Positions 40,439-49,705 of a DNA stretch of 64,000 nt are shown piece after piece (position 1 is the first letter of the stretch; each line of letters starts with the position of its first letter). The stretch lies in contig NZ_AUEK01000013.1 in assembly GCF_000425945.1 (NCBI RefSeq), positions 124,001-188,000 of the forward strand, given 5' to 3'. The notes beneath the pieces were generated by a model. It saw nothing but the letters and a program-made list of their open reading frames with translations. It did no database searches and was not told the DNA's origin. A program made the translations under genes and the position numbers. This DNA comes from Candidatus Solirubrobacter pratensis. GTDB lineage: Bacteria > Actinomycetota > Thermoleophilia > Solirubrobacterales > Solirubrobacteraceae.

Positions 40439-41346
40439 CCGCCGGCGAGCGCTGCGGAGTGCTGGGCGTCGGCGCGCTGGGGAGCGCGATCGCCGCGCGG
40501 CTCGCGGCCGTCGGCGTCGAGGTTGCCGCCTACGACGTCGACGCCGATCGTGTGGCCGCGCTCGCCGAGCTCGGCGTGGACGCGGCCGACTCGCCGGGCG
40601 GCCTCGCGGACCGCAGCGACATCGTGCTCGTGGTGCTTCCCGACACGCCGGAGATCGAGACGGCGCTCGGCGGGGAGACCGGGCTGGAGGCGGGCCTGCG
40701 CGACGGCGCCGCGCTGCTGGTCGTCAGCACGGTGAAGCCGTCCACGGCTCAGGACCTGGCACGTCGGCTCGGGCCGCGCGGGGTCGACATCCTCGACACG
40801 CCCGTCAGCGGCGGCCCGGTCGCGGCACGCGCCGGCGCCCTGGCGATCATGGCCGGAGGCTCCGACGCGGCGTACGCACGCTGCCTGCCGCTGCTCGAGA
40901 CACTCGGCCGCCCCGTCCACGTCGGGCCGATCGGGCATGGCGAGATCGCGAAGCTCGCGAACAACCTGATGGGCTCGGTGATCGCGCTCGGGATCGCCGA
41001 GGGCCTCGCGCTCGCCGCGAAGGCCGGCGCCGACCTCGACAAGGTGCGCGAGGCGATCGCCGCCGGCAGCGGCGCGAGCTGGATCCTGAACGACTGGCTC
41101 CCGCGGACCGTCCTCGCCGGGCGAACCGACGCCGACTTCGCCGTGGACCTGATGGTCAAGGACATGGACGTGCTCGAGGCCTATGCGCGCGAGCTGGGGG
41201 TGCCCCTGCGCGCGGGCGAGCTCGCGCGTGAGACGTTCACCGGGCTGCGCGACACCGGCCACGGCGCGCAGGACTTCTCGGTGCTCGTCGCGATGTCCGC
41301 CGCGGAGGCCGGCGCACCGCTTCCCATCGACGTCGAGCCACGTTGA
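40435..41346 (+). CDS. 3-hydroxyisobutyrate-dehydrogenase-like NAD(P) oxidoreductase
   Basis: 303 aa beta-hydroxyacid dehydrogenase. N-terminal CGVLGVGALGSAIAARL differs from the common GxGxMG by Ala-Leu; substrate motif DTPVSGGPVAARAGALAIMAGG and catalytic Lys in GEIAKLANNLMG are conserved. Substrates are beta-hydroxy acids such as 3-hydroxyisobutyrate, tartronate semialdehyde or 6-phosphogluconate relatives. GTG 40435 overlaps the HyuA stop. Its place between hydantoinase and transporter genes suggests that it oxidises or reduces the product of ring opening. Confidence 0.88.
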   Translation: MTAGERCGVLGVGALGSAIAARLAAVGVEVAAYDVDADRVAALAELGVDAADSPGGLADRSDIVLVVLPDTPEIETALGGETGLEAGLRDGAALLVVSTVKPSTAQDLARRLGPRGVDILDTPVSGGPVAARAGALAIMAGGSDAAYARCLPLLETLGRPVHVGPIGHGEIAKLANNLMGSVIALGIAEGLALAAKAGADLDKVREAIAAGSGASWILNDWLPRTVLAGRTDADFAVDLMVKDMDVLEAYARELGVPLRAGELARETFTGLRDTGHGAQDFSVLVAMSAAEAGAPLPIDVEPR

Positions 41347-42884
41347 CGAGCGTCGGCGATCCCACGAGCGGGCCGGTCGCTCCGCCGGTGCTGCGTCTCA
41401 CCGGGATCACGAAGCGCTTCCCCGGGGTGGTGGCCCTCGACGGCGTGGATCTCACGCTCCACGCCGGTGTGGTGCATGCGCTCACAGGCGAGAACGGCTC
41501 GGGGAAGTCGACGCTTGCGCGTATCGCCGCCGGAGCGCTCGCCCCCGACGCCGGCCGGATCGAGGTGGACGGGGTGGCGCGCACCCTCGGCTCGCCGAAG
41601 CAGGCGCTCGCTCTCGGCATCGTGACGATCACGCAGGAGCCCATGCTGGCCCCGACCCTCAGCGTCGCGGAGAACCTCTTCATCGGCCGCCTGCCGCGCC
41701 GGCGCATGCGTGGCATCCACTGGACCAAGCTGCGCGCCGACGCGCGCGAGGTCCTCGACCGTCTCCGCGTTCACGTCGACGAGCGCCGCGCCGTCGGCCA
41801 GCTGAGCCTCGAGCTCCAGCAGCAGGTCGAGATCGCGCGCGCGGTCTCCTCGCCATCGCGCCTGCTGATCCTCGACGAGGCCACCAGCTCGCTCTCGCAG
41901 GCCACCACTTCGCGGCTGCTCGAGGTCGTGGAGCACCTGCGCTCGCGCGGCGTCGCGGTGCTGATGATCTCGCACCGGCTGCACGAGCTCTACGGCACGG
42001 CCAGTACGGCGACGGTGCTCCGCGACGGGCGCCGCGTCGCCGACGTGCCGCTGCCGTCCACACCTGAGAGCGAGCTGGTGCGGCTGATGGTCGGGCGCGA
42101 ATTGCGCGACTACTACCGCAAGCGCGCGTTCGAGCCCGGCGAAACGGTCCTCGCGGTCGAGGGACTGCGCTCGCGCGACGGCATGCTGCGGCCCACGACG
42201 CTACGCGTCCGCCGCGGCGAGATCGTCGGGGTCGCCGGCCTCGCCGGGTCGGGCAAGGCCGAGCTCGGCCTGGCGCTGGGCGGGGCGATCCCGAGCGAGG
42301 GCAGCGTGCGCGTCCACGGCCGGCCCGCGGACCTCTCGCAACCGCGCGCGGCGCTGGCCAGCGGGATCGGCTTCGTCCCCGACGATCGCAAGCGCGCCGC
42401 GCTGCTGCCCACGCGCAGCGTGGCCGAGAACTTCTCCGTCGCGTGGACCGGCGAGCTCACGCGCGCCGGACTGCTCGATCTGCGCTCGGAGCGCCGGCGC
42501 GTGGCCGCGGCGATCGAGCGCTACGACGTGCTGACGGCGTCCCCCCAGCGCCGCATCACGGCGCTGTCGGGCGGCAATCAGCAGAAGGTCGTGCTCGGGC
42601 GGGTGTTCGAGCGCGATCTGGACGTGCTCGTGCTCTCGGAGCCGACGCGCGGCATCGACATCGGCGCCAAGAGCGAGATCTACCGCCTGATGCAGGAGCG
42701 TGCCGAGCGGGGCGCCGCGATCATCGTCATCTCGTCCGAGGTCGCCGAGCTGCTCGGCATCGCCGACCGGATCCTCGTCTTCTTCCGAGGCGAGGTCCGC
42801 GGCGAGTTCCCCGCCGCGGGATTGGAGGAGGAGCAGGTCGCCCACGTGGCGGTCTCCGGCGTGCCCCGGGAGCGCGCAGCTTGA
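41343..42884 (+). CDS. Double-domain ABC importer ATPase, sugar type (RbsA/XylG-like)
   Basis: 513 aa with two ATPase domains. Domain 1: Walker A GENGSGKST (about 49-57), degenerate signature LSLELQQQVEIARA, Walker B LLILDEATSSLS. Domain 2: GLAGSGKAELGLALGG, signature LSGGNQQKVVLGR and VLVLSEPTRGIDIGAKSEIY, in which the Walker B Asp is replaced by Ser although the catalytic Glu stays. The class powers import of pentoses, autoinducer-2, nucleosides or related small molecules. TTG 41343 overlaps the previous stop (TTGA). The lack of a sugar kinase or glycosidase nearby argues that the cargo is not a normal sugar. Confidence 0.9.
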   Translation: MTSVGDPTSGPVAPPVLRLTGITKRFPGVVALDGVDLTLHAGVVHALTGENGSGKSTLARIAAGALAPDAGRIEVDGVARTLGSPKQALALGIVTITQEPMLAPTLSVAENLFIGRLPRRRMRGIHWTKLRADAREVLDRLRVHVDERRAVGQLSLELQQQVEIARAVSSPSRLLILDEATSSLSQATTSRLLEVVEHLRSRGVAVLMISHRLHELYGTASTATVLRDGRRVADVPLPSTPESELVRLMVGRELRDYYRKRAFEPGETVLAVEGLRSRDGMLRPTTLRVRRGEIVGVAGLAGSGKAELGLALGGAIPSEGSVRVHGRPADLSQPRAALASGIGFVPDDRKRAALLPTRSVAENFSVAWTGELTRAGLLDLRSERRRVAAAIERYDVLTASPQRRITALSGGNQQKVVLGRVFERDLDVLVLSEPTRGIDIGAKSEIYRLMQERAERGAAIIVISSEVAELLGIADRILVFFRGEVRGEFPAAGLEEEQVAHVAVSGVPRERAA

Positions 42885-43867
42885 CGGTGGGCCGCTATGC
42901 CGGCGTCCTCGTGGCGCTCGTCCTGGTCTGCGTCTACCTCTCGATCGCGCAGGACGTGTTCCTGACATGGGACAACTTCACGAACATCGCCAAGTCGAAC
43001 ACCGTCGTCCTCCTGCTCGCGATCGGTCAGACGTTCGTCGTGATCTCGGCCGGCATCGACCTCTCGACCGCGTCAGCGGCGACCGCCGCCGGCATGATCC
43101 TCGGGCTCACGATGGACGCCGGCTGCAGCATCGCCGTGGTGCTCGCGGCAACGCTGGTCTTCGGCGTCCTGCTCGGCCTCCTCAACGGATTCCTCGTCAC
43201 GAAGCTCAGGATCTCCTTCCTGATCGTGACGCTGGGCACGCTCTCGATCTATCAAAGCTTCGCGCTTGTCGTCAACGACGGCCAGACGATCACGGTCTTC
43301 GGCAAGCCCGGCTTCTCGTTCGTCAGCGACCTCGTCAACAACGAGATCGGCCCGTTCCCGATCCTGCTCGTCCTCGATCTCGTGCTTGCGCTCATCGCCG
43401 GCGGCGTCCTGCGCTACACGGGCTTCGGGCGCGCGTTGTTCGCCGTCGGCTCGAACCCGGAGGCGGCGCGCCTCAACGGCATCGACGTCGGGCGCATCGT
43501 CCTCGTCGCGTATGGCATCGCCGGGCTCGCGGCCGCACTTGCCTCGGTCGTGCAGGTCGGCCGCCTCACCAGCGCATCCCCCCAGGCCGACCCCACCCTG
43601 CTCCTGACGGTGGTCGCCGCGGTGCTCATCGGCGGCACCGCCTACACGGGGGGTGAGGGCGGCGTGCTCGGCACCATCATCGGCGTCCTGTTCCTCGGTG
43701 TCGTCCAGAACGGGCTCACCCTCTCCGACGTGTCCTCGTTCTGGCACGGCATCGTCAGTGGCGTGGTCCTGATCGCCGCGGTCGCGCTCGGCGTCCGGCG
43801 CGACGGCGGATGGGCCCTGCGCACAGGACGAATGGCGCCCACGCTTTCGCGTGAGCGATCACAATAG
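42881..43867 (+). CDS. ABC importer permease, RbsC-like
   Basis: 328 aa with about ten membrane helices. SNTVVLLLAIGQTFVVISAGIDLSTASAAT and FVRYTGFGRALFAVGSNPEAARLNGIDVGRIVLVAYGIAGLAAALASVVQ-type segments are family signatures; VLIGGTAYTGGEGGVLGTIIG is the C-terminal motif. Only one permease gene is present, so a homodimer is likely. TTG 42881 overlaps the ATPase stop; GTG 42887 is an alternative. It works with the flanking ATPase and lipoprotein. Confidence 0.92.
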   Translation: MTVGRYAGVLVALVLVCVYLSIAQDVFLTWDNFTNIAKSNTVVLLLAIGQTFVVISAGIDLSTASAATAAGMILGLTMDAGCSIAVVLAATLVFGVLLGLLNGFLVTKLRISFLIVTLGTLSIYQSFALVVNDGQTITVFGKPGFSFVSDLVNNEIGPFPILLVLDLVLALIAGGVLRYTGFGRALFAVGSNPEAARLNGIDVGRIVLVAYGIAGLAAALASVVQVGRLTSASPQADPTLLLTVVAAVLIGGTAYTGGEGGVLGTIIGVLFLGVVQNGLTLSDVSSFWHGIVSGVVLIAAVALGVRRDGGWALRTGRMAPTLSRERSQ

Positions 43868-43873
43868 GAGGGC

Positions 43874-44896
43874 ATGGCGAAGCTGTCCGCGAAGGCCGCA
43901 GCGGTGATCGCCGCGTTGGTCGTCGCCGCGTGCGGGGGCAACCACCGGCACGCGTCGAGTGGTCACGCGACGAAGGTGGCGTACTCGGATCCGGTCGGCG
44001 CGCAACCGGGCCAGCAGGACATCGTGTTCGGGTTCAAGGCCGGGGCCTCCGAGCTCGGCTGGACGGCGGAGTCCATCGACGCCAACTTGTCGCCCGACAA
44101 GCAGGTCGCCGACATCGCCACGATGGTGACCCAGGGCGAGGCCGGCATCGCGAGCTGGACACTTGACCCCGGCGCGGCCGCAGGCGCATACCGACAGGCC
44201 GGGGCAGCACACATTCCCGTCGTCGGCGTCAACTCCGCGGGCGCGGGCATCGACGCGACGGTGTGGTGGGAGATCAACCTCTGCGGCGCCGGCTCGCCCG
44301 TTGCGAAGCTCACGAAGTACATCGCCGCGGAGAAGCCGGGCGCACACGTGCTCGAGATCGGCGGCCCGCCGGTCCCGTCGATCCAGGCGTACGAGAGATG
44401 CTTCGCGGAGAACGCCGAGAAGAACGGGCTCACGATCGTCGGCACTGCGCACAACACGAAGGACACGGCCGCCTCGGCGCAGCCGATCGTCGCGGACCTC
44501 TTGACCAAGAACCGCGACGTCGACGCCATCTGGGCCTACAACGACGCCACCGCGCTCGGCGCGTCGGCAGCGCAAATGTCCGAAGGAGGCAAGGTCTACG
44601 ACGGCTCGGGCGACGGCGTCATCGTGTTCGGTCAGAACGGCGACGTCGACGCGATCACGGCGATCAGGGAGCATCGCCTCACCGGGACGCTCGATCCCAA
44701 CCCGGTCGCGACCGGCTGGGCCCTGATCAAGGCGCTCTCCGGGTTCGTCGGGAAGCACAGGGTCGACGATCCGCCCAGGGAGCTCGTGGTCAAGAGCGAC
44801 AGGTGGACGCTGGACAACATCGACCTCTACAAGCCCCCGCGTGAGCGCCATTACACGTTGGCCACGGTGCCGCTCGTGCGCCCTCCCTCCGGCTGA
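43874..44896 (+). CDS. ABC importer substrate-binding lipoprotein (Peripla_BP_4)
   Basis: 340 aa. Signal peptide KLSAKAAAVIAALVVAACGG with lipobox VAAC. The body is a type I periplasmic-binding fold (QDIVFGFKAGASELGWTAESIDANLSPDKQVADIATMVTQG, IPVVGVNSAGAGIDATV, VDAIWAYNDATALGAS). Lipid-anchored binding proteins of this kind deliver sugars or nucleoside-like ligands to RbsA/RbsC-type importers. ATG 43874 has GGAGGG nearby (AATAGGAGGGC). Last gene of the six-gene operon; followed after 34 bp by the GAF histidine kinase gene. Confidence 0.93.
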   Translation: MAKLSAKAAAVIAALVVAACGGNHRHASSGHATKVAYSDPVGAQPGQQDIVFGFKAGASELGWTAESIDANLSPDKQVADIATMVTQGEAGIASWTLDPGAAAGAYRQAGAAHIPVVGVNSAGAGIDATVWWEINLCGAGSPVAKLTKYIAAEKPGAHVLEIGGPPVPSIQAYERCFAENAEKNGLTIVGTAHNTKDTAASAQPIVADLLTKNRDVDAIWAYNDATALGASAAQMSEGGKVYDGSGDGVIVFGQNGDVDAITAIREHRLTGTLDPNPVATGWALIKALSGFVGKHRVDDPPRELVVKSDRWTLDNIDLYKPPRERHYTLATVPLVRPPSG

Positions 44897-44930
44897 GCCC
44901 GCGTCATACACTGGCGCCAGTAGGCGTCGG

Positions 44931-47900
44931 ATGCCCGCGTCCGTGATTGATCTCGCCAGCCTAGGGGTCGGAGCCGAGGAGTTCCTCGCGACGGTGCTCC
45001 AGACGACCGGGCAGCCCCTGTGGGTCATCGATCACGACGGCCGCATCCGGTTCGCCAATCCGGCGGCGATCAGGGCGCTCGGCTACGAACGGGCGGACGA
45101 GCTCTCGGGGCACAACAGCCACGCGACGATCCACTACCGGCACAAGGACGGAACGCCGTATCCCGCCGACGAGTGCCCGCTCCTCCGGCCACTGGCGACC
45201 GGCCGCATCAGCACGAGCGAGCTGGATTGGTTCGTCCGCCGCGACGGCTCGATGTTCCCCGTCTCCTACCTCTCGGTCCCGCTCGATCTGCGGGACGGTC
45301 GCGGGGCCGTCGTGTCCTTCACGGATATCGAGGACCGGCTCCGCCTCCAGGAGGCGGTGGGCGACCCCGACGCGACCCTGGCGGCCCAGCACGCGGCGCT
45401 GCGGGACGAGCTCACGCGGCTCGCGGACGAACAGGCCGCGCTGCGGCGCGTCGCGACGCTGGTCGCGCGCGGCGTCGCGCCGCGCGACCTCTTCTTCGCA
45501 GCGGTGGCGCGTGAGGTCGGCCTGCTCGCCGGTGGCGACGTCACGCACGTCGGGCGCTACGAGGCCGACGGCAGGGCGACGCTGATCGCGAGCTGGACCC
45601 GCACCGGCGACCAGGTGCCCATCGGCACGGTGGCTCCCATCGATGGCCAGAACGTGTGCTCGTTGGTGCTCCGGACCGGACGGCCTGCGCGCATGGACAG
45701 CTACCACGACGCCTCCGGCCCGATCGCTGCGATGCTTCGCGAGCTGGGTGTTCGCTCGTCGGTCGGCGCTCCGATCGTCGTCGACGGCCGGCGGTGGGGA
45801 GTCGCGATCGTGTCGTCGAAAGGCGACCAGCCGCTCTCGGCCGACACGGAGGAGATGATCGGCGCCTTCGCGGAGCTCGTCGCCACGGCGATCGCGAATA
45901 CCGAGACCCAGAGGGAGAGGGCGCGGCTCGCAGACGAGCAGGCGGCATTGCGGCGCGTGGCCACGCTCGTCGCGCAAGGCGTGCCGGCGCCTGAGCTGTT
46001 CGGCGCCGTCACGAAGGAGGTCGGACAGCTGCTCGGCACCGATGCCGCCGCGATGATCCGCTACGGGCCGGACGTGATGACCGCCGTCGGCAGCTGGACG
46101 GCGGAGGGCGTGGAGGCTGAGACCGAGGTCGGGCGGCAGTGGCCGCTCGAGGGCGACAGCCTGGCACCACGGATCGTGAAGACCGGGAAGTCCGCGCGCA
46201 TCGACGATTGGCGCGACGTGGCCGGTCCCGTCGGCGACTACGTCCGGAACCAGCTCGGGCTGAGCTCATCGGTCGGCAGCCCGATCCTCGTCGGTGGCCG
46301 CGTGTGGGGCAATCTGGTGGTCCACTCGACGACCGGGCGGCTCCCCGGCGACACCGAGGAGCGTCTCGCGGGCTTCACGGAGCTCGTCGCGACGGCGATC
46401 GCGAACAGCGAAGCGCAGGGCGAGGTGCGACGGCTTGCGGAGGATCAGGCGGCCCTCCGCCGCGTGGCGACGCTCGTCGCACGGGCGGTGCCGCCAAGCG
46501 AGCTCTTCGATGCAGTGGCCAAGGAGGTCGGCTGCCTGCTCGGTGCCGACTTCGCGAGGATGATTCGCTACGAGGACGACGGTACCGTGAGCGCGGCGGC
46601 CGCGTGGGCGGCCGTGGGCCGGCACCCGCCGGTCCCAGCCCGCTGGACGACCGAGGCCGGCGACGTGCCGGGTCGGCTCATGGAGACTCGCCGGCCGGCC
46701 CGGATAGACGACTGGTCCGGCGTTCCGGGACCCATCGCGGCCTTCGTTCGTGAGCAGCTCGGGACGGGCTCCTCAGTCGGGAGCCCGATCATCGTAGGGG
46801 GGCGCTTGTGGGGAGGTCTGGTCGTTCACCTGAAGGGGAACGACCCGCTTCCTGCGGACACCGAGTCGCGCCTCCTGAACTTCACGGAGCTGGTGGCGAC
46901 CGCGATCGCCAACGGTGAGGCGCGGGCCGAGGTGGAGCGCTTGGCGGATGAGCAGGCGGGCCTGCGGCGTGTGGCGACGCTGGTCGCGCGCAAGTCGCCC
47001 CCGGCCGAGGTGTTCGCGGCGGTCGGCGAGGAGGTGGGGCGGCTGCTCCGGGTGGGGAGCACGTCGATCCTGCGCTACGAGGGAGATGGAACGGCCACCG
47101 TCGTGGCGCGTTCGCGCGAGTCGGAGCTCCAGGTCGGCGACCGCCTGCCGCTCGACGGGGAGAGCGTCACCGCGAGTGTGTTCAGAACCGGGCGTCCCGC
47201 GCGTCTCGACGACTATTCGGTAGCCAGCGGCGGCCTTGGGACCCAGATGCGCGAGGCGGGGATTCGCTCGGCGGTCGGCGCTCCGATCGTGGTCGCGGGA
47301 AGGCTCTGGGGCGTGATCGCCGCCTCCACGCGACGGGATGAGCCGTTGCCGGCCGAGCTCGAGTCGCGCATCGGTGAGTTCACGGAGCTGGTCGCCACGG
47401 CGATCTCGAACGTCCAAGCGTGGTCGGATCTCGCCGCGTCCCGGGCGCGCATCGTCGCCGCCGTCGACGAGGAGCGGCAGCGGGTGGTCCGCGACCTGCA
47501 CGACGGCGCGCAGCAGCGCCTGGTTCACACGGTCATCACGCTCAAGCTCGCTCGCCGGGCGCTTCAGACCGACGACACGGCGGTCCCTGAGTTCGTGACC
47601 GAAGCGCTCGAGCAGGCCGAGCGCGCGACGGCCGAGCTGCGCGAGCTCGCGCAGGGCATCCTTCCGGGGGTCCTCACCCACGGCGGCCTGCGCGCAGGGG
47701 TCGCGGAGCTGGCCTCCCGGACGCCGGTGCCGGTCGAGGTCGACATCACCATCGACCGGCTGCCCGCCACGATCGAGGCGACCGCGTACTTCGTCGTCGC
47801 CGAGGCGTTGACCAACGTCGCGAAGCATGCTCGCGCGAGCAGCGCCGGCGTCAGCGCGCGCATCGACGATGGCGCGCTCGTGGTGCGCGTACGCGATGAC

Positions 47901-48074
47901 GGCGCCGGAGGTGCCCGTCGCGGGGGAACCGGTCTCTTAGGGCTCGCGGACCGGCTCGCCGCCCTCGACGGCACGCTCGACGTCGAGACCCCAGCCGGCG
48001 GCGGGACACTGATCGTGGCCACGATTCCCATCCCGCCGAGCTCTGCACAGTCACGCGACGAACGCCCACCGTGA
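44931..48074 (+). CDS. Sensor histidine kinase: PAS, four tandem GAF domains, HisKA_3/HATPase
   Basis: 1047 aa, soluble (no membrane segment). PAS about 15-125 (TGQPLWVIDHDGRIRFANPAA). Then four GAF-linker units with a period of about 169 residues, each opening with a near-identical segment (RLADEQAALRRVATLVA) at about 163, 333, 502 and 671. The kinase core follows: ERQRVVRDLHDGAQQRLVHT with the phospho-His (about 850), EALTNVAKHA, RDDGAGGARRGGTGLLGLADRL. It is a NarL-type cytoplasmic sensor. No response regulator lies next to it. The repeated opening is likely a signalling helix; the repeats are only moderately similar elsewhere, so the duplication is old. Confidence 0.92.
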   Translation: MPASVIDLASLGVGAEEFLATVLQTTGQPLWVIDHDGRIRFANPAAIRALGYERADELSGHNSHATIHYRHKDGTPYPADECPLLRPLATGRISTSELDWFVRRDGSMFPVSYLSVPLDLRDGRGAVVSFTDIEDRLRLQEAVGDPDATLAAQHAALRDELTRLADEQAALRRVATLVARGVAPRDLFFAAVAREVGLLAGGDVTHVGRYEADGRATLIASWTRTGDQVPIGTVAPIDGQNVCSLVLRTGRPARMDSYHDASGPIAAMLRELGVRSSVGAPIVVDGRRWGVAIVSSKGDQPLSADTEEMIGAFAELVATAIANTETQRERARLADEQAALRRVATLVAQGVPAPELFGAVTKEVGQLLGTDAAAMIRYGPDVMTAVGSWTAEGVEAETEVGRQWPLEGDSLAPRIVKTGKSARIDDWRDVAGPVGDYVRNQLGLSSSVGSPILVGGRVWGNLVVHSTTGRLPGDTEERLAGFTELVATAIANSEAQGEVRRLAEDQAALRRVATLVARAVPPSELFDAVAKEVGCLLGADFARMIRYEDDGTVSAAAAWAAVGRHPPVPARWTTEAGDVPGRLMETRRPARIDDWSGVPGPIAAFVREQLGTGSSVGSPIIVGGRLWGGLVVHLKGNDPLPADTESRLLNFTELVATAIANGEARAEVERLADEQAGLRRVATLVARKSPPAEVFAAVGEEVGRLLRVGSTSILRYEGDGTATVVARSRESELQVGDRLPLDGESVTASVFRTGRPARLDDYSVASGGLGTQMREAGIRSAVGAPIVVAGRLWGVIAASTRRDEPLPAELESRIGEFTELVATAISNVQAWSDLAASRARIVAAVDEERQRVVRDLHDGAQQRLVHTVITLKLARRALQTDDTAVPEFVTEALEQAERATAELRELAQGILPGVLTHGGLRAGVAELASRTPVPVEVDITIDRLPATIEATAYFVVAEALTNVAKHARASSAGVSARIDDGALVVRVRDDGAGGARRGGTGLLGLADRLAALDGTLDVETPAGGGTLIVATIPIPPSSAQSRDERPP

Positions 48075-48106
48075 TGACCTCGCGCGACTGAGCCGCTCTC
48101 GGCTGC

Positions 48107-49705
48107 CTATGCGGGCTGCCGGCCGACCGACTCGTCGGACGCGGCATCGTCGAGGCGGCCGTTGCGCAGGCGGATGACCGCATCCGCCCGCCGCGCGACG
48201 CTCTCGTCGTGCGTGGCGCACAGGATCGTGACGCCGTGCTCGTGCGCCAGCTCGGCGAGCAGGCCGGCGACCATCACCGAGCCCTTCTCGTCGAGGTTGG
48301 CGGTCGGCTCGTCGGCGAGAAGCAGCTTCGGCTCGGCGGCGACCGCGCGCGCCACGGCGACGCGCTGGCGCTGACCGGCCGAGAGGTCGGCCGCCGGTCG
48401 TCGCGCGGCCTCCGCCAGGCCGATCAGCGCGAGCGCCTCATGGCTGCGCGTACGCGCCTCGTGCGATCCGACGCCCCGGACCGTCAGCGCCAGCTCGACG
48501 TTTTCGAGCGCACCGAGGAACGGGACCAGAGCCGTCGTCTGGGGAACGATCGCGACGTGCTCGCGGCGCCACGCCGCGAGCTGCGCGCGGGTCATCCCGT
48601 CGAGGGCGTGACCGAGCACCTCGATCGTCCCCGCGTCGGGCCGGTCCAGTCCTCCGATCAAGTGGATGAGCGTCGTCTTGCCGCACCCCGACGGCCCGGA
48701 CAGGACGTGCAGCCTGCCTGGGAGCAGGTCGAACGAGACGCCGTCCAGCGCCGGGCGCCGGCGCGACTCGAAGCGCCGGACGACGTCGCGCGCGCGCGTC
48801 ACGGGAGGAGGGGCGGGCCCGACCCTTGCCGGTTGCACACCACGCCGCCTGACCGGCGCCGGTGCGGGCCGCTCGCCGAGCCGGCGCAGCACCACCGCGC
48901 CGTCGGTGACGCCCAGCCCGGCCTCGCCTTCGAGGCCGGCGGCCGCGAGGTCGTCGGGATCGATGCGCAGCACGCCGCCGTCGTCGATCATCACCACGCG
49001 CCGGTCTGTCGCGCCGCGCCGCAGCTCGCCGGTGACCCGGCCGTCGCGGACGGTGACAGTGCGGTCGGCGACGCGCGTTGCCTTCGGGTCGTGTGTGACC
49101 AGGACGACGGTCGTGCCCTCGACGGCGGCGAGCTCGCGCAGCGCGGCGAGCACGCGCGTCCCGGCGTCGTCGTCGAGCTCTCCCGTCACCTCGTCGGCGA
49201 GCAGCAGCCGCGGGTTTGCGGCCAGCGCGGCGCACAATGCCACCCGCTGCTGCTCGCCGCCGGACAGCTCGGTCCGCAGCGCGTCCGCCCGGTCTCCGAG
49301 GCCGACGCGCTCGAGCAGCTCGAGCGCGCGGGCGCGGGCGTGGCGTCGTGGCCAGCCGAGGACCCTGGGGCGCATGGCGATCATCTCCCACGCCTTCAGG
49401 TCGGGCGAGAGGCTGCGGGCGTAGTGCTGCTGCACGAACGCCACCGTCGCGGCGCGGTAGGCGGCGAGCTCGCGGTCGCGGAGCTCGTGCAGCGCGGCGC
49501 CGAAGACGTCCAGCTCGCCCGAGAGCGGGCGCAGGCGCCCGGCGAGGCAGCGCAGCAGCGTGCTCTTGCCGGAGCCGCTCGGCCCAATCACGGCCAGCAG
49601 CTCGCCGGCTTCGACGGTGAGGCTGAGGCTCTGCAGCGCGACGACCGTCCCGCCGCGCGCGGGATGCGCGGCGAACAGCCGGTGCGCTCGGATCGCCTCA
49701 GCCAT
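48107..49705 (-). CDS. Fused double ABC transporter ATPase (LolD/FtsE-like)
   Basis: 532 aa. Domain 1: Walker A GPSGSGKST (41-49), LSGGEQQRVALCAALAA, Walker B LLLADEVTGELD. A linker of about 70 residues follows, with an unusual DUF-like segment (VVMIDDGGVLRIDPDDLAAAGLEGEAG). Domain 2: GPSGCGKTT (from about 337), LSAGQRQRVAVARAVAA, LLLADEPTANLD. The two ATPases would work as a built-in pair with the giant permease that overlaps them by eight bases. Most relatives are separate homodimers; the fusion is unusual. Confidence 0.92.
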   Translation of the reverse strand: MAEAIRAHRLFAAHPARGGTVVALQSLSLTVEAGELLAVIGPSGSGKSTLLRCLAGRLRPLSGELDVFGAALHELRDRELAAYRAATVAFVQQHYARSLSPDLKAWEMIAMRPRVLGWPRRHARARALELLERVGLGDRADALRTELSGGEQQRVALCAALAANPRLLLADEVTGELDDDAGTRVLAALRELAAVEGTTVVLVTHDPKATRVADRTVTVRDGRVTGELRRGATDRRVVMIDDGGVLRIDPDDLAAAGLEGEAGLGVTDGAVVLRRLGERPAPAPVRRRGVQPARVGPAPPPVTRARDVVRRFESRRRPALDGVSFDLLPGRLHVLSGPSGCGKTTLIHLIGGLDRPDAGTIEVLGHALDGMTRAQLAAWRREHVAIVPQTTALVPFLGALENVELALTVRGVGSHEARTRSHEALALIGLAEAARRPAADLSAGQRQRVAVARAVAAEPKLLLADEPTANLDEKGSVMVAGLLAELAHEHGVTILCATHDESVARRADAVIRLRNGRLDDAASDESVGRQPA

